A stretch of 64,000 nucleotides of DNA from Polytrichum commune (lineage: Eukaryota; Streptophyta; Polytrichopsida; Polytrichales; Polytrichaceae): positions 43,167,554-43,231,553 of the forward strand of contig OX485803.1 of assembly GCA_950295325.1 (NCBI GenBank), in the 5' to 3' direction. This document shows, one piece after another, positions 46,414-59,707 of this stretch; positions within the stretch are counted from its first letter, which is position 1, and each line of letters opens with the position of its first letter. Both the position numbers and the translations under genes were made by a program. Under the pieces are notes generated by a model that did not search any database, was not told where the DNA came from, and saw nothing but the letters and a program-made list of their open reading frames with translations.

Positions 46414-47959
46414 GAGAAGCAAGAGGACTGCAGGCCATCTGGGGTATCTATCCTTTTATGTACAGTCACATCAGCGGTATATAGTGGTTATGGTACTGGA
46501 TGGAGGGAAGCGTAAAGAACAAGGGCATTTATTCATGCGTCTGGTGCAGTTCAAATATCATGAGCAGCTGATTCAGCCAACTCAAGTATCACAGCACCCG
46601 TTAGCAGTGTGCAAACTCTGTCCAATATTCAGAGATGCGGAAATATATCTTTTAAAAACACATCTGTGCAAGATGTAAATCCTGGCTTACGTTCCAGATT
46701 TTGAGGCCTGTAGCAAGGGCCCTACTACTGTGTCCAAATTGATGACGTACACATGAAAGATCTGTAGATTCACATGTAGATACAGGTGGAGATGTGTAAT
46801 ACATCTTTAATACATATTCATAAAATTGATGATCCTTTTTTTTCTTTCTCCTTTCTTCAGTCGGTTCCCAGTGGCTTTGATTTGTCCAACTTTCTGGACT
46901 GTTGGAATATTCTTGTGTCGGACTTTCAGACTTTTGTAGTGCCTGGGGTTCCTTGGACCGACTTCGATTTCTTGCTTCGTGTAAATCTACTCATTCTATA
47001 TTCTCCAGCTTCAATCTTGTGTTGAGAAAGCTGACTCAAGTGGCCCATACCGGCCACGTATAGTTGAAACAGCATTTGGATAAGCTTCGATCTATGTCAT
47101 CACTCTAGTCATTAGAATAGAAGATTTGACTATGAACTAACCACCAAACTTTCAAACACAAGACGACCATTGATTAACCAATCTGTTCGTCGGCCAGTTG
47201 TGTACATTGAATCACTTTGGATTGAGTAACTTGCGGTTGATGCTTCGGAAGTGCCACAGTAAAAGAAATTCTTTGCAGAGCTGCGCAGAAAGTGCTCAAA
47301 CTTGCAAAGGGACGAGAGACTGCTGAAATTAGGTCTTGTGCACAACGGTTTTTGAGGATTTTCTAGTTACTCAGACTTCGAATCTCGTACATACACGACT
47401 TGAACACGAGGGATTGTCAACTCGAAAAGGTCATCAATGAGTAGTTTACAATCTGTGTGTTCTTAAAATGACGTGGTTTTTGCTTATCTTGAGTTTTCCT
47501 ACCGTTTTGGGAAAATGAAGACCATCAAAAACAAGCCCATCAAAAACAAGCCCATCAGTAAATTGTCAAAAGGGCACTACATTGTTGGGTCCTTCGGCGT
47601 CACATAGTTGGATTGTTAGGTGAGAATGACCTCAAAATGACTCTTATAGGGCATAAGAGTCTTCTACTAAATGAGGGTATTGTTCACCTCCAATCAACAA
47701 ACTACAATATTCTCAAAATAGGCATTCTTAGATCTCAGCCTTGCCAAGGGAGCCATCACAGGCTGCCCAAACAAATCGAAACACTCAAAGGTTTCATACA
47801 TCCATACACCTAGTCCCATTGGTACATTAAAGAGTCTTTAGTACAACAAGCCCCAATAGAAAGAACTTGGATCTAAGCTCACCTAGCTATACCCTACTCT
47901 CTAATGAATAAACAAACACCTCCAAAAAAAACCTCAACAAACTTCGCACATGTACCATC
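46414..47959. other. 3' region of the DUF3700 gene and intergenic DNA
   Basis: The first few hundred bases are probably 3' untranslated. A 15-base word, catcaaaaacaagcc, is repeated in tandem at about 47523-47553. Nothing else recognised. Confidence 0.4.
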
Positions 47960-48470
47960 ACCATTACCACCCCGCCACTAAACAACTTGTATCCCTCAAC
48001 GAATTCAAAATGAAATATAAAGCTGCCCTAAAACTAATCAAGGAAGCCCTTCAACAAGCCAATCTCCATTTCCACTAAACCTATCCCAAACCCTACAAGC
48101 CATCATTAACCCGTTACTTGCACAAACCTACCATATAAACAATACCAACAATCACGGTCCACATTGGCCCCACCATCAGAAGCATGATCCAATTCATTAT
48201 TGACACCAAAACCACATCTCAAAAAGACAAATGGGGACACAAGCCATAATAACACACTCAACAAAATGGCAAGGTATACCCTGTAGACCATAAAACCACC
48301 ATGGAAGCAATTCAATAGGCAAGAATGGCCGCCAAAGAAGTTAATAACACCACAACCATAATCATACTCAACCACAAGGAAAACACCTCACTGATCAAAT
48401 ATGACAACACGCACATCATCATTACCATCCCACCAAACATCGTACAATATAATCTCACATCTAGTGGCCC
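47960..48470 (+). pseudogene. Second relic of the methyltransferase-like retroelement block
   Basis: On the plus strand the translation TTMEAIQ, a stop, ARMAAKEVNNTTTIIILN, then NTHIIITIPPNIVQYN parallels VAQQTIHWLRLAAKEDPNNI and DTHVITHFAADTITY of the 28110-28805 block. The DNA has the same A/C-rich codon style as that element's coding strand. Stops are frequent and the upstream part is too decayed to place. Confidence 0.45.
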
Positions 48471-48889
48471 AAGTACTTTTGAATAAAATTGAATTTCTAC
48501 AGTTTTTTTTTTGAAATGATTATGAACTAAAGAGTTTATAACATATGTATTTCAATTTTGAAGATTTAACATCATCCCAATAGAAAAATTCTTTTTGGGG
48601 CACTAAATGGCTACATTGGACTTATGGAGACCATGCTTGGAGGGGGAGAGGAAATGCCTCAAGAGGCAAAGCAAAAACATTTCTTGCTATAGCTCTTGAA
48701 AAATCACATGAAAAAATAGTGCAATGGGCAGTAATTGGTGGGGTCATTGGGAATTTGGTTTTAATTACTTTATTCTAGGCTTATAGCCAAACACAATTGT
48801 ACGCACTTCAAGCATTTTCTTGGGGATGCACTCGTTAAATCTTGAACGTTTCAACTCAAAAATGCTTAAGGACACTTAAAACTGCCCAT
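48471..48889. other. Gene-free DNA
   Basis: Nothing recognised. Confidence 0.4.
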
Positions 48890-49400
48890 GAAAAAGGGGT
48901 GTTGTTGACGGCACTCATTTTTTGGGTATTTCCTTTGAGGTGCATTTGTGCATTCTTCAAAAGAAATCTTCACACAAGCATGAGCCTACCTTAAAAAGAT
49001 AGCTTGAAAATGGGATAACGCCAATGACACCCTTTTTTCAATCATTTTCTAGAATATGTAGTTGTGCATTGTTATGAAGATTGCTTATTTTCTAGCTTAA
49101 AACATGGTTAGAAAAAAGGTTTTTGTTGACAAACCCCCGTTTTCAAGGATTGTTTTCAACTACATTTGTCTACTCTTAAGTTGGTATTCTCAAGAATGCA
49201 AATTGTAGGTTAAGAACATGGTTGAAAAGGGGGTGTTGCCATTGACAACCTCATTGCAACCATTTTATTGGAGTTGTAATGTTGCCTTTTTGAGAATACC
49301 AACTTAGGAGTGTAAGATTGCATCTAGAAAATGGGGTTGAAACATGGGTGTTGCTACTGACACCCTTATTTTGGCCACTTTTGGGGGGTGTCATGGACGC
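48890..49400 (+). repeat. Degenerate minisatellite, about five units of about 110 bp
   Basis: Each unit has an aaaatgg-gtgttg core followed by (c)attgacaccc and then a catttt-type tail. Core positions are about 48900, 49020, 49122, 49233 and 49350. The last two units resemble each other most. Confidence 0.6.
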
Positions 49401-52400
49401 ACTGTTGAGTTGCAATGCTCAACAAGAAACTAGCTAGTGCTTTAAAATAATGGTTGATATGGGTGAGTCATTGGAACTTCCCAAAGCTATGCCTTCGATC
49501 AACAAGTTGTAGGCCTTAAGGCTTCTCGTTGTCTATTGACTATGTATCTCTATTTCAATTTCCAACACTTTGATTTTGGTATTATGCCATTATCATATCC
49601 AATGAGGATGAAAATGTCAAATTTCATCCTTATAATTTACTACATATGACACTTTGCTCAAATTTTGAATCGATTTGATAGTAGTTGAAAAGTTGAGACA
49701 TTGAGACGAGTGCAGTTCCAATATATGATGTGGGGGGAATGAACCCTAAAACATCAACACATTTTCTCAAGTATAAATATCATGCAAGCAAAGTAAGTGC
49801 AATGTGATGACATGAACTTTGAGCCTTCCTATGTGGTGGTCGGGGTTGGTGACTAGATGAGGTGACCATTCACCAAACGTCCAGTAGACAACCGGAAAAG
49901 TTGTCCACCCTATGGTGAGCAACATAGCAAACCCAGAGCATGAGCATGAGCTTAAGCATGACATGCCCACACATTTTTCAGACAACAATGGGCCCAAACG
50001 TTAAAGACCCCTATAACCAAGTGTTTCTAGTACTATATTAAAGGTGGACCCTATAGTGTTGAAACTATATATTTTTTGCATTGGCATTATCATTTAAAAA
50101 TAATTTATGTTGAACCAATCATCTTCTATCGACATATTTAGAAGTTAGTCAATCTTTGACAACCAATTTCAAATCCTAGTGCTTGAATGACACATACCCC
50201 ACCCACAGTATTCAAGTACTCACATTAAGGAGAGAGAAAGAGTGTATTGGTCACACTTTTAGTGACTGTTATTATTTTGAAGATATCAAATTATTCTTAT
50301 GCAAAAGACTTAATGATCTATCACCATTTTAACTCAACCTTAACCATGACTACAATACTTTGACAACAAGTTGTGACCATGCCCATTCTAAGATTTTAAA
50401 ATGTAGTCGGTATGCATTTGCTATAGAATTTTAGTGTTGGGCCTATTCCTAAGAAGAGGGACTTGTTGTCGAACTTAATGTCTCAACAAGGTGAACAACA
50501 AATGCATGCCATTTGTATTCATGGTCATGTTTAACCTATTATTTGTTATGTGGCTCATTTCCAACTTTACTTTTGATGGTAAGTGCATTAGATCTTGGAT
50601 GTGTTGATGGCCGTTGACCAACTTCTAGGTGATGATACTAAGGAATGTTCATATGTGAGCAATGGTGATGGTTTAGAAGTTGAGTTCCTTCAGAAAAATG
50701 AGCAAGGGAAAATCCAAGCAATTTTCTTGAAGTTAATGGCCTAGAATTCCTTCACATATTTGCATTCGTAAATCTACGTTATATCAAAAATGGTGTCGGA
50801 GTTGGTTCAAGATTCAAGGTGCAAGTGACATCTATTTCCACCGGCTACATTTTACCACATTGGACATAGGATGCTACCATGATAAATGTATGGAGGTTGG
50901 ATGTCCTCCTATAATTGCAAACCACATTATGGTAATCCTTCAATGAAGTGCTTGTTGCTCAAGCATGTGTTAAGTAAATAACTCAAGGGCATGGCTAAGG
51001 ATGTTTTATGAACAAACACTCTATTCACTCCGGCCTCCTTCAGAGATCAGAGTTCTTCTTCTTCTTCTTAAAGAATTCAAGCATCTTCTATGACAAATAC
51101 AACACGCACAAATTTGTTATGTACATTAATTGAAAAGTAGCGTATTATCCATAGTCAAATTATTTGGACATAATACAAATTTGTTGGACGTGTGTTTCTG
51201 GTATCCTCATAACTGTCCTTGGACAACCTTGCCTAAACCCTATGACCCTATAGGCGAGGGTCGAACCCTCAAACAACCTGTAATCAAGGATATTAACATG
51301 AGTATGCTCATGTCAATTTGCTCATGAAATTAGCAATGGCCATGGACAATACGTTTGATACATGCTAAGGTATCAACTTGTTTCCCTATTTACCTATCGT
51401 CCAAATCTTAACTGTCTATGTACCTTCTGGTGCACCGGTGCACATAGACATTTGTGTGGTGGTGTTGTGGGTCAACAAAACCATTAGGTGACACGAGCAC
51501 AATAGGAGTTAGGGAGGGTTGAAATAATATGCAACCACTAACCTTTCACCCCCTTCACAATATTACAGTTAGGTTCACATGTATTACATATCGCTACTTA
51601 TTTAGGAAACCAGATCCTATGCACATGATCGCTTTTTATTAATAATGGGCCGGCTCGGGTAGGTCATTTTATAGGATTTTTGTGCATCATGTGTGGCTAG
51701 GGAGTACTTGTGTGAGGGTTATTTACCTCCACAACATGATTCAAAAGCTCCATCTGATTTCTAAATTCTCTAAAATGACCTAAGTTATATTACCCTACCA
51801 CTAGTTGTACTGCCAATGTTATTGCATTTTTGGTAGTCTATATTCCTTATAACTAAAAAAATCAATGATTCAAAAGTATACGCACTGGAAAAGTGGCACA
51901 AAAAAGTATTACAACAAAAAAGGCATGATACATACATACCATTGCAAAACCATAGAAATGTAATACTTCAGAAAGACACAACATATAGCTACAACAACAT
52001 GAAGCAAATCATTGGAAGAGTGTAACATGAATGGAAAATGCAACTAGAAGATTTGGAACAATCTAAAAACTACTTACATGTTTGCAAAGCTAGGGTTTAC
52101 TATTACATTACAATCATGCATCATAAAAGATTGTTTAGGGTGGAACAAAACAAGAGTGAATGTGTGTTCATAAACACAATACCCACTCCATTGGCAATCT
52201 AGCCCCAAGCCACAATGCATTGTTAGCCTATATATTGCTCTTTGCTTCCCTTGTTTTATAAACCCTTAACAAAAAGAACTAAAAAACGCCAATCTCAAAA
52301 AAGTGGAATTGGAACTAAAATTGCAGGGTGAGGAAGACAAACAGTAACAAACGTTGGGAATTTCCATCATATTTTGGTAGATGATGTTTTCAGTTTCATC

Positions 52401-55227
52401 CAAACATCGTTAAGCATGCAAGCAAAACCAAGCCTACTTGACATTATTCCTAAGGTCCTTATCTTGAACACCTATATTATTATTAAATGAAATTGAATGG
52501 TCCACATTTAAAGTCTATCTACCTTACTTGTAATGAGATTATAAAATATCTACAATCCCTAGATTATGTGAAAGTCTTTTATGAATTTTATGTCAAATGA
52601 ATTTAATCCTCCCTATATTATGCCGCACATCATGTTAAAAATGCACTTAGTGACCTACTTGGGAAGGCTGGTGGCTGTTATGGGCCAAGAGTAGTATTTA
52701 TGCCTCAGATCAAACACAAGATTTATATTGTTAGCATATAGTGTTTAATGTCACATGCATGTTTTGCAAAATATCACACCGAATCATCTACAACACTAGG
52801 AATGTCACAACCACTATTGTCAAGATGACATTAATTTGTGATCATAAGTACATTTTTGAAATGAATGATTGTTTGCATTGCGGTATTTATTGCAAGGAGT
52901 TTGAAATGAGAAGTCAAGTAAGGAATGAGGTGGTAACTTAAGGTTGAACCACCACATCTCATAAACATTCTCAATGTGTATATTTAACATCAAAAATTCT
53001 ATCATTAACGACTTTATTTTGAATAATTTTGCAACCCTGAAAAAATCCATTTGACACAAAGAGTGTTTGTTGCAGTTTTAAAGAATCGTTTTTAGTTTGG
53101 GCGTACTTTAATATTTGTTGTGACATAGATTGAAAACATCTTGACAATTAGTGTAAGCTATACATAGGGTTCAATACATGGTAAGTGACATTGTTGGGTT
53201 GATAACATGAAATACCATGTATAGATGTAGTCTAACGTATCTAACCCTATTGTGGCCATTGCCAACTTCATAGACAACTTGGGTTGTTGGATCGGTTGAA
53301 AATTGCAAATCACCGAAACTATCATTTCAAATTTCGAATTCAAAATTGAGATGCAAAAATCATAGGACATCAAAATGAATATTGCTTTCTCACCAAGTGA
53401 TTACATAGACCCTCCCAACAATGTTGACTATTAAACTTGAAATAGTGTCCATATTATTAGCACAAAATCCAATCCCATTGTGAAATTTCTGCCATATACC
53501 ACTCAAATATAGGCATTCAATTAAGAAGAGTGACCACATAAGGTCCACATGCCTGAGTGACATTTGACATATGACTATTTTGAATATGACACGTGTTTTC
53601 TTGTCAATGGGGGATTTGTTATGCTTTGAAGTTATGGAGTGCAAAACGGACAAGTGGAGAGTGGATGATGACTTGGCGATAGCATTATGACATCCATTGA
53701 CTCTCACCCGTAATCGAATATAACCACTCTCTCATGGATGTAAACTATATGTTGTGGATGAAATGTCCTCTAAATGGATTGAAAAGCGTCAAAGAGTTCT
53801 TGGAAGTGCCTCCACTTGTATGAGCAACCACTTACGATGTATTTCCATCCAGGAAAAATGTATATGGAAAGGTATACAGGCTATGAAGAACCACATGGAT
53901 AAAATTACAGAAAATTCCTGAGAAGAGCATTTTGAACCTTGGAACAAATTTCATGTTAGGCGCTGTTGTGCTTCACTGGAACTAAAATTTCATGGAAAGA
54001 ATCAAGCAAGGGGTGCAAAGGAACAACAGATGAATCCAGATTCAAAGAACACAAATGCCAGCAAGCATCATCTATGTTTACTGTTTCTGGTCAACATGTG
54101 CATTCAAACGTGAAAATCTCAACTCAACGTCAGCTCCAGCCTAATCACAATCCTCTTGACCACATTTGGTCACTTCCTGATGAATCAGATACAGACTCTT
54201 GTTTTCGGCATCGTGGCAGTGTATTTGCTAGTCAAAGTACTGGAATTTGCTGGGCATGGGAATAAAGCTCATTGCAGTGATTGCCTAAACTCATAATTCA
54301 CTCAATTCAGGATTTCTTTGACCACTTTGAGCTGTTGCAGGGTAATACACCCTGACATTCATTTTTTGATAGAAGCACCCCCCTCCTCTTATTGAGTAAG
54401 TGATGAAGATTACAAGGGAGGAAGAGAAACGGTCTATAATATTGAAGTTTTGAAATATGAAGGCATAACATATTGAAAGGGACTTTGGGAGGAGAAAATG
54501 TTACTGAAGCGGACATCGTTTTGAGCTTGGAGTGGAAAAAGTTGCCGTCATCAATCACCCAAATTCCGCATCTCACTTCCTGCATTTCCAGTAGCCATGA
54601 AGTGAAGGAAGGAAAGGTAAACACATGAAGAGGTGCAAATTGAAAGGTCATTCATGAAAAGTTGTGCAAGGAAGATGGAATGGGAATAGGTGGTCAAAAG
54701 TTGATTGTTGGCCATCAATGGTAATGAAATTATGACATCGAAATGGAAGAGAAGAACTTAGAATAATCAACTTGTGGTTCTCAAAAACTGCGAGCACAAC
54801 ACACCAGACCGGGTCAACAATCATGACAAATTTATGGCATGACCTCTCGAAAGGGGGTTGCTGCCATTTTAGAGATCAAAGATGAAGAAACTTGACATGT
54901 GTGTCCTTGGATGAGATCAGGGTTCATCCAACAATGATGTTGGTGGAGCGAAATTGGTACATTATGCAACAGGCATACGGAATTGAAGCTAAATTGAATC
55001 ACACTATCATGTCAGGATTCATACATTTCTGCCAATCACATGATGCAACAGGGGGAATAGGCAACCAGAAATTTATCATGTTGGTTACAGCGAGAGAATC
55101 TTCATGGAAGTTGAGCTCTAGAGAGGAATCTAGAAGCTCCTTGCGTTTAAACTTTCTCTCCCTGACACTCAGTTCCAGATTTAAAAAAAAGGCCTGCAAA
55201 ATGAATCCTTTGAATTAATTGGTTATA
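49401..55227. other. Long gene-free stretch
   Basis: No gene is recognised in about 5.8 kb. A partial inverse copy of repeat R lies at about 51003-51050. Frames such as 53966-54265 (+) and 54892-55218 (+) lie upstream of the SET gene and could hold leader exons, but nothing in them is diagnostic. Confidence 0.4.
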
Positions 55228-55257
55228 GGACAAGATTGTGCACCGCACTGTCAAACT

Positions 55258-58200
55258 ATGGATTCAAAGTCACATATTCGAGTTCACCAACGAGTGCTCA
55301 ATCTCAAGGAAAAAGAGATTGATCAGAACTTCAGCGGAAATTTCTCGCTGATGGCTGCGCCTGAAGATGTCAACTGGGCAATGTCCAAGGAGAAATGCAC
55401 ATGTGACATTGATGACGGCGAAAAGGAATTTCATTGCCTACATCAATGTCACTGCAGTATAAACAGGAGAACATGTGGAGCACGGTGTCCATGCTATGGG
55501 AACTGCCAATACAACAGTTTCCTTTCTCTACCACGAACGGAAGTTCGGACGAATCTCCTGGGCAAGAAGGTGGTTGTTGCATCGGAAGATATCGAGTTTG
55601 GAAGAATCTCTTGTGTCATCACTGGGAGCCTTGTCTCTGTGCAAGATGATCTCAAGAGAGAAAGCAGACGACAGTTAGGTGCTATAAAATATTCAATTAC
55701 AGCAAAATGGCGAGGAAGAGATAGAAACTTACCAGGGTTACCTGGCATTCCCACTTTTGTGATCGATACACAAGCATCTCCAGCTGGTGTCCTGAATCAC
55801 AATTGCAGACCCAACAATGACTCTTATGAAGTGTAAGCATTCCTCTCTACCTCTCCAAGTCGTTCATCCTTAAAACCTCCACAGCGTTTTTGAGCCTCAC
55901 ATCATTCTTGTGTGTTCGAAGTTGCAACTTCAGAATCACCTTGAAGAGTAGCCTAAACCCTATTTAGGGCAGGACGTTCATAGTCATAACACCCCAACCC
56001 TAGATTGCAAGTCTAAAGGTTTGCAGCCATCCTAACTTTCAAAATCAATGCACACTGTACCAGGAAGAATGACCTAAGAATTTCTTAAGAATCAATGTGA
56101 AATCACAGCTCTGCTCTCAATTTTGCCCGGCTCCCTGTAGTCAAGTTTACATATCGCTGCAGAGCATATCTTGTGAAAGCACCACATGATGTATGTCACC
56201 TATATATCAATTATCACACTATGCACTTGAATATGACATTTCTGTACTATAGTGAATTTCACCTTGGGGTTACAAAAGCATTCCGAAAATCGACATGGCA
56301 ATTCTAAAGCCCATCTTCACCATAGTTGTATCCAATTAACCACTGAACTGAGGGATATACCGTTCACCGTATCCGCAGATGGCAAAATAACAAAATCTAT
56401 GTCATTGCAAGAGTGTGTCGACACATAGGAAAGGGAGAGGAGCTTACTCTCGACTACCAGTAAGCAACCTAAACGAATGTTACAGTGCATTCACATTCAA
56501 ACATTCTGAAAAAAAGACGTGAAACCTTCTGTTTTATAATCTCCTATTTCATGCTCTCTTTAAGAAACTGATCAAAAGCATCAGATTGATGGGTAGCATG
56601 TGTATGTAAAATATCTTCATGTGACTTTCGCATATGTATAGATGCACTTCCCAGTGATTATATATGCATACATTACATAGAAATCCTCATGGGCATTCAT
56701 TCTCTCGGGCATTTCCTTCCACCATTATCATCACCCTTCCTCCAACTGTTGACGGAATTGGTAAATGTTCTGCACTCAGATGGGTGTATGGGAACGAGGA
56801 TGATGAATATGCAGACATCTGCTTATGTGGGGAAAACGAATGTCGAGGAATAGCCGCACGTCCAGGAAGCTCAGTGATGCAGAGAAGTATCCAGCATTAC
56901 GATGAAGTAATCAAGGTGCTTGATCTGCGCAACAACCGAGAGACAGTGAGGGTGGACACCATCACAAAAGCACAGAGTGTCAAGAAACTTCCTGGTAGCA
57001 GGAAGACCCCCGACGACACAGTCAACATCTTCCACTTGACCTACTTGCTCAACATCTCCAAGCAGCGAAGCAAAATGATGAAACGTGGTCTGGAAGCTGC
57101 TAGGGCTAGGGAGAAATCTCACCAACTGGCCAACATGCTTCCTGGCTGTTTCGGAGTGCCCGCATTATCTCCACCCAGGTCACCAAAAGGAAAGCTGATG
57201 CCCAATTCATACAAGGAAGAACTGGAAGTGGCAAGCGCCCATGCACTTCCCAGTGATTCTGATGACGAGAAAGTGAAGCATGTTCCAAAAATCCGGGAGC
57301 TTCTAAAATCCTTCGAAGCTTTCAAACTGCGAGACGATTTAGGGTTCCAAGATCCACTTGTGGGGACCATCTTGAGATACATCTTGAAGTGGTCTGAGGA
57401 AGCAGGACCTCGTGGACGATCCAATCCCGGACTCGAGGAGGCATTGGGTTGGTATGATGACAAATTACTGCCCAGAGGGAGGCTAGGACTCCTGGACCCA
57501 ATTGTGGGTCATGTCTTGCGCGATCTTCTCAACTGGTACAAGTTTCGGAGATACCCAGCCCATGCAACTAAAACAGGAACTACCACCAGCAATTCTGGAA
57601 AGGCAGCAAGCACCTCGAAGTCCCTGGACTCTGATTGGGATGAACGGGGTGGCAGACCTCAATCCAGTGATGCACAGAGCACATTCAGCTCGCAGTCTAG
57701 CAGATCGTTCCACTCCATGGCTGATCATTACCCTAGTAATCGGCCATCTTCAAGTCCCAGTTCTCTGTACAGCCCATCCTCACCATCCCGGAGAAGGCAA
57801 ACTCAAAGTCCCAGAGCCAAAGCCAAGGTATCATGGGGTAAGAACATTGTGCACCAAAGTCCAGCAAGGAAAAGCAGGGCTAGGACACCGGAGAGACCAA
57901 GAAGTGCTCTGGGTAGGAAAGGAGTTTGGGAGATGTGGAAGCGTTGGATGGGACATCCAAGTGCCACCACTGTGGAAGGTATTATAGCAGGTAGGGAGGT
58001 AGAGAGGTCGAAGAAGAATGGTAAGAACTCTAAGGAATGGAAGGAGACAGCCACCTTCACACCCTACAGCCCCACCAAAGGGAAATCCAGAAGATCTTCA
58101 AAGGAGAGTCTGTCAGAGGGAGGCAGTCCACGAGGAGCAGAAAGTTCTTCTCCCGAGAGTCCAATGTCGAGTCCGAAGTGGAGTCCAGGGCCGAAAGACC

Positions 58201-58721
58201 TCGATATCCCAATCCAAGCAGCAGCAAATGCAGATACAACACACAAGAGCAAAGAAGCAGAAGACTCTTCAGTAGAGTGGGATAAAGTGGATTGGGGTCA
58301 TGGGTTGCTAAAACCACAGGAAATCACCGACGCCTGCATGTTCGACGATGGGGTTGTTAAAATCAGAGGGATTAGGCCGTGGCCGGGGACCATGCGCTGG
58401 TTTTACTGGCTACATAAAACCTTTCGGCACCCGACCACAGACGAGCTAGCAGACTTCGGGAAGTCATGGATAGGTCTGAGAATCACAACGTTGCAAGGAG
58501 GCACAGCACCTCAGAAATTGACATTGAACTCCAGACCTACCGAGCGAGAGGTACGGGCAGTGATGAAACGTGTCGTGAAGCTCGTACCATCCCGTGTCGG
58601 CAGGAGGAAATTCGTGGAGGACGCCAACAGAGGAAACATGTATCCGCTCGTCTGGGCAGATATGAACAAGCTGGAAAGTTATCTGAGCAAAATGGAGGCC
58701 AGCAGAGGAACTCACTTTTAA
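55258..58721 (+). CDS. Divergent SET-domain protein with long C-terminal extension (exon joining uncertain)
   Basis: The first exon (open from 55219, first in-frame ATG 55258, splice donor after 55832) has a Cys-rich pre-SET-like cluster (CTCDIDDGEKEFHCLHQCHC, then RTCGARCPCYGNCQYN). A SET core follows, with the signature VLNHNCRPN. The second large exon (acceptor before 56780, stop 58719-58721) continues WVYGNEDDEYADICLCGENE, a post-SET Cys motif. A roughly 600-residue tail follows with two copies of an LG-DP-VG-LR-L-W repeat, Ser/Arg-rich linkers and an ordered C-terminal block (EVRAVMKRVVKLVPSRVGRR). The join 55832/56780 is in phase but leaves too few residues between NHNC and the Tyr, so a middle exon is missed or the domain is reduced. 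The family would methylate histone lysine, but activity here is unproven. Convergent with PABP. Confidence 0.6.
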
Positions 58722-59707
58722 TGTAGAATCAAGGGAATTTTTGGACCTTGCTTCGACTTTCAGTACCACAGACGACACAGTCAGACTCGTTCTGCACCGC
58801 TTTCATGCGCTGCTAGCCAGAGCAGTGCACTCGAGTAAAAGGTGTCTACACTTGTATGCTCCACTTTTACCCTTTCCCACAAATATATCATTTCAGATTG
58901 AGGTAAACCTCACTGGTGGACAGCTTCAAATTAAACAAGAAACACTGCGTAAGCCCCACCTTGCCCAAGGGGTCACTGGGTATGAAAAGCATGAAACCCA
59001 AAAACTTATATTGCACTCATGATAGATGGGTGTCTCCATTGCTAATACTTCAGACCTCATGCAGGAACATGTTGAAAGGAACTTTAGATACCACAGCTAA
59101 TTGAGAAGGGAAAGATGCACATTCCACAACATGACAGTTGCTTACAAGATCCACCCCATGGATTCCAAACGCTTGGCAAGGCTGGTATTTCAAATGACCA
59201 AGGACATGACTAGATAAATTACATTCAACCATGACACACCATGAGGCCACAACACGCTGTTACAATCTCTTTTCGTCAAATTGCTCAGAACAAACAGCAA
59301 GGACAAACCCTTGTAGTTGATACTTGGTCTTCAAAAGAGCCTCTACCCCAATCAGGATTTAAAGAAAATTGCGGCAATCCTAATTAATAGCATCCAACTC
59401 TCCGAAGTAGTAACTAGAAAACCTTTATAACTAAGAGCTCCAAACTTCTATGCTTTTGAAAAAAGGGCTGGAACTAGACCAATAGCTGCTCAACAAGCTG
59501 TCCAACAGAAGTTCAGTAAGCTCTAAGAACATCAGGAATACTAGCCTACTACAAAGATGTACTTCCAATGTCTGTGCTGGCACATGACCACCATTTCCCA
59601 ACCTGCTCAATCTGAGAGCGCTCAACAAACAAGCTCTCCACACCACCAGAACCTGACTGCCAAAAAGATAAAAGACAGAACCAGATTCTGTGTGCAAGTT
59701 ATGCTTC
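58722..59707. other. Intergenic region between two convergent 3' ends
   Basis: It holds the 3' untranslated regions of the SET gene (+) and the PABP gene (-). I see no gene of its own. Confidence 0.5.

Noticed and set aside
51240-51275. B-box-like GGTTCGACCC on the minus strand
   Set aside because: No A-box at tRNA spacing and no cloverleaf could be found.
54892-55218. Open frame just upstream of the SET gene
   Set aside because: It has no pre-SET or other domain and is separated from the SET frame by a stop just before a splice-acceptor-like ttatag. It may be leader, but I cannot support it as coding.
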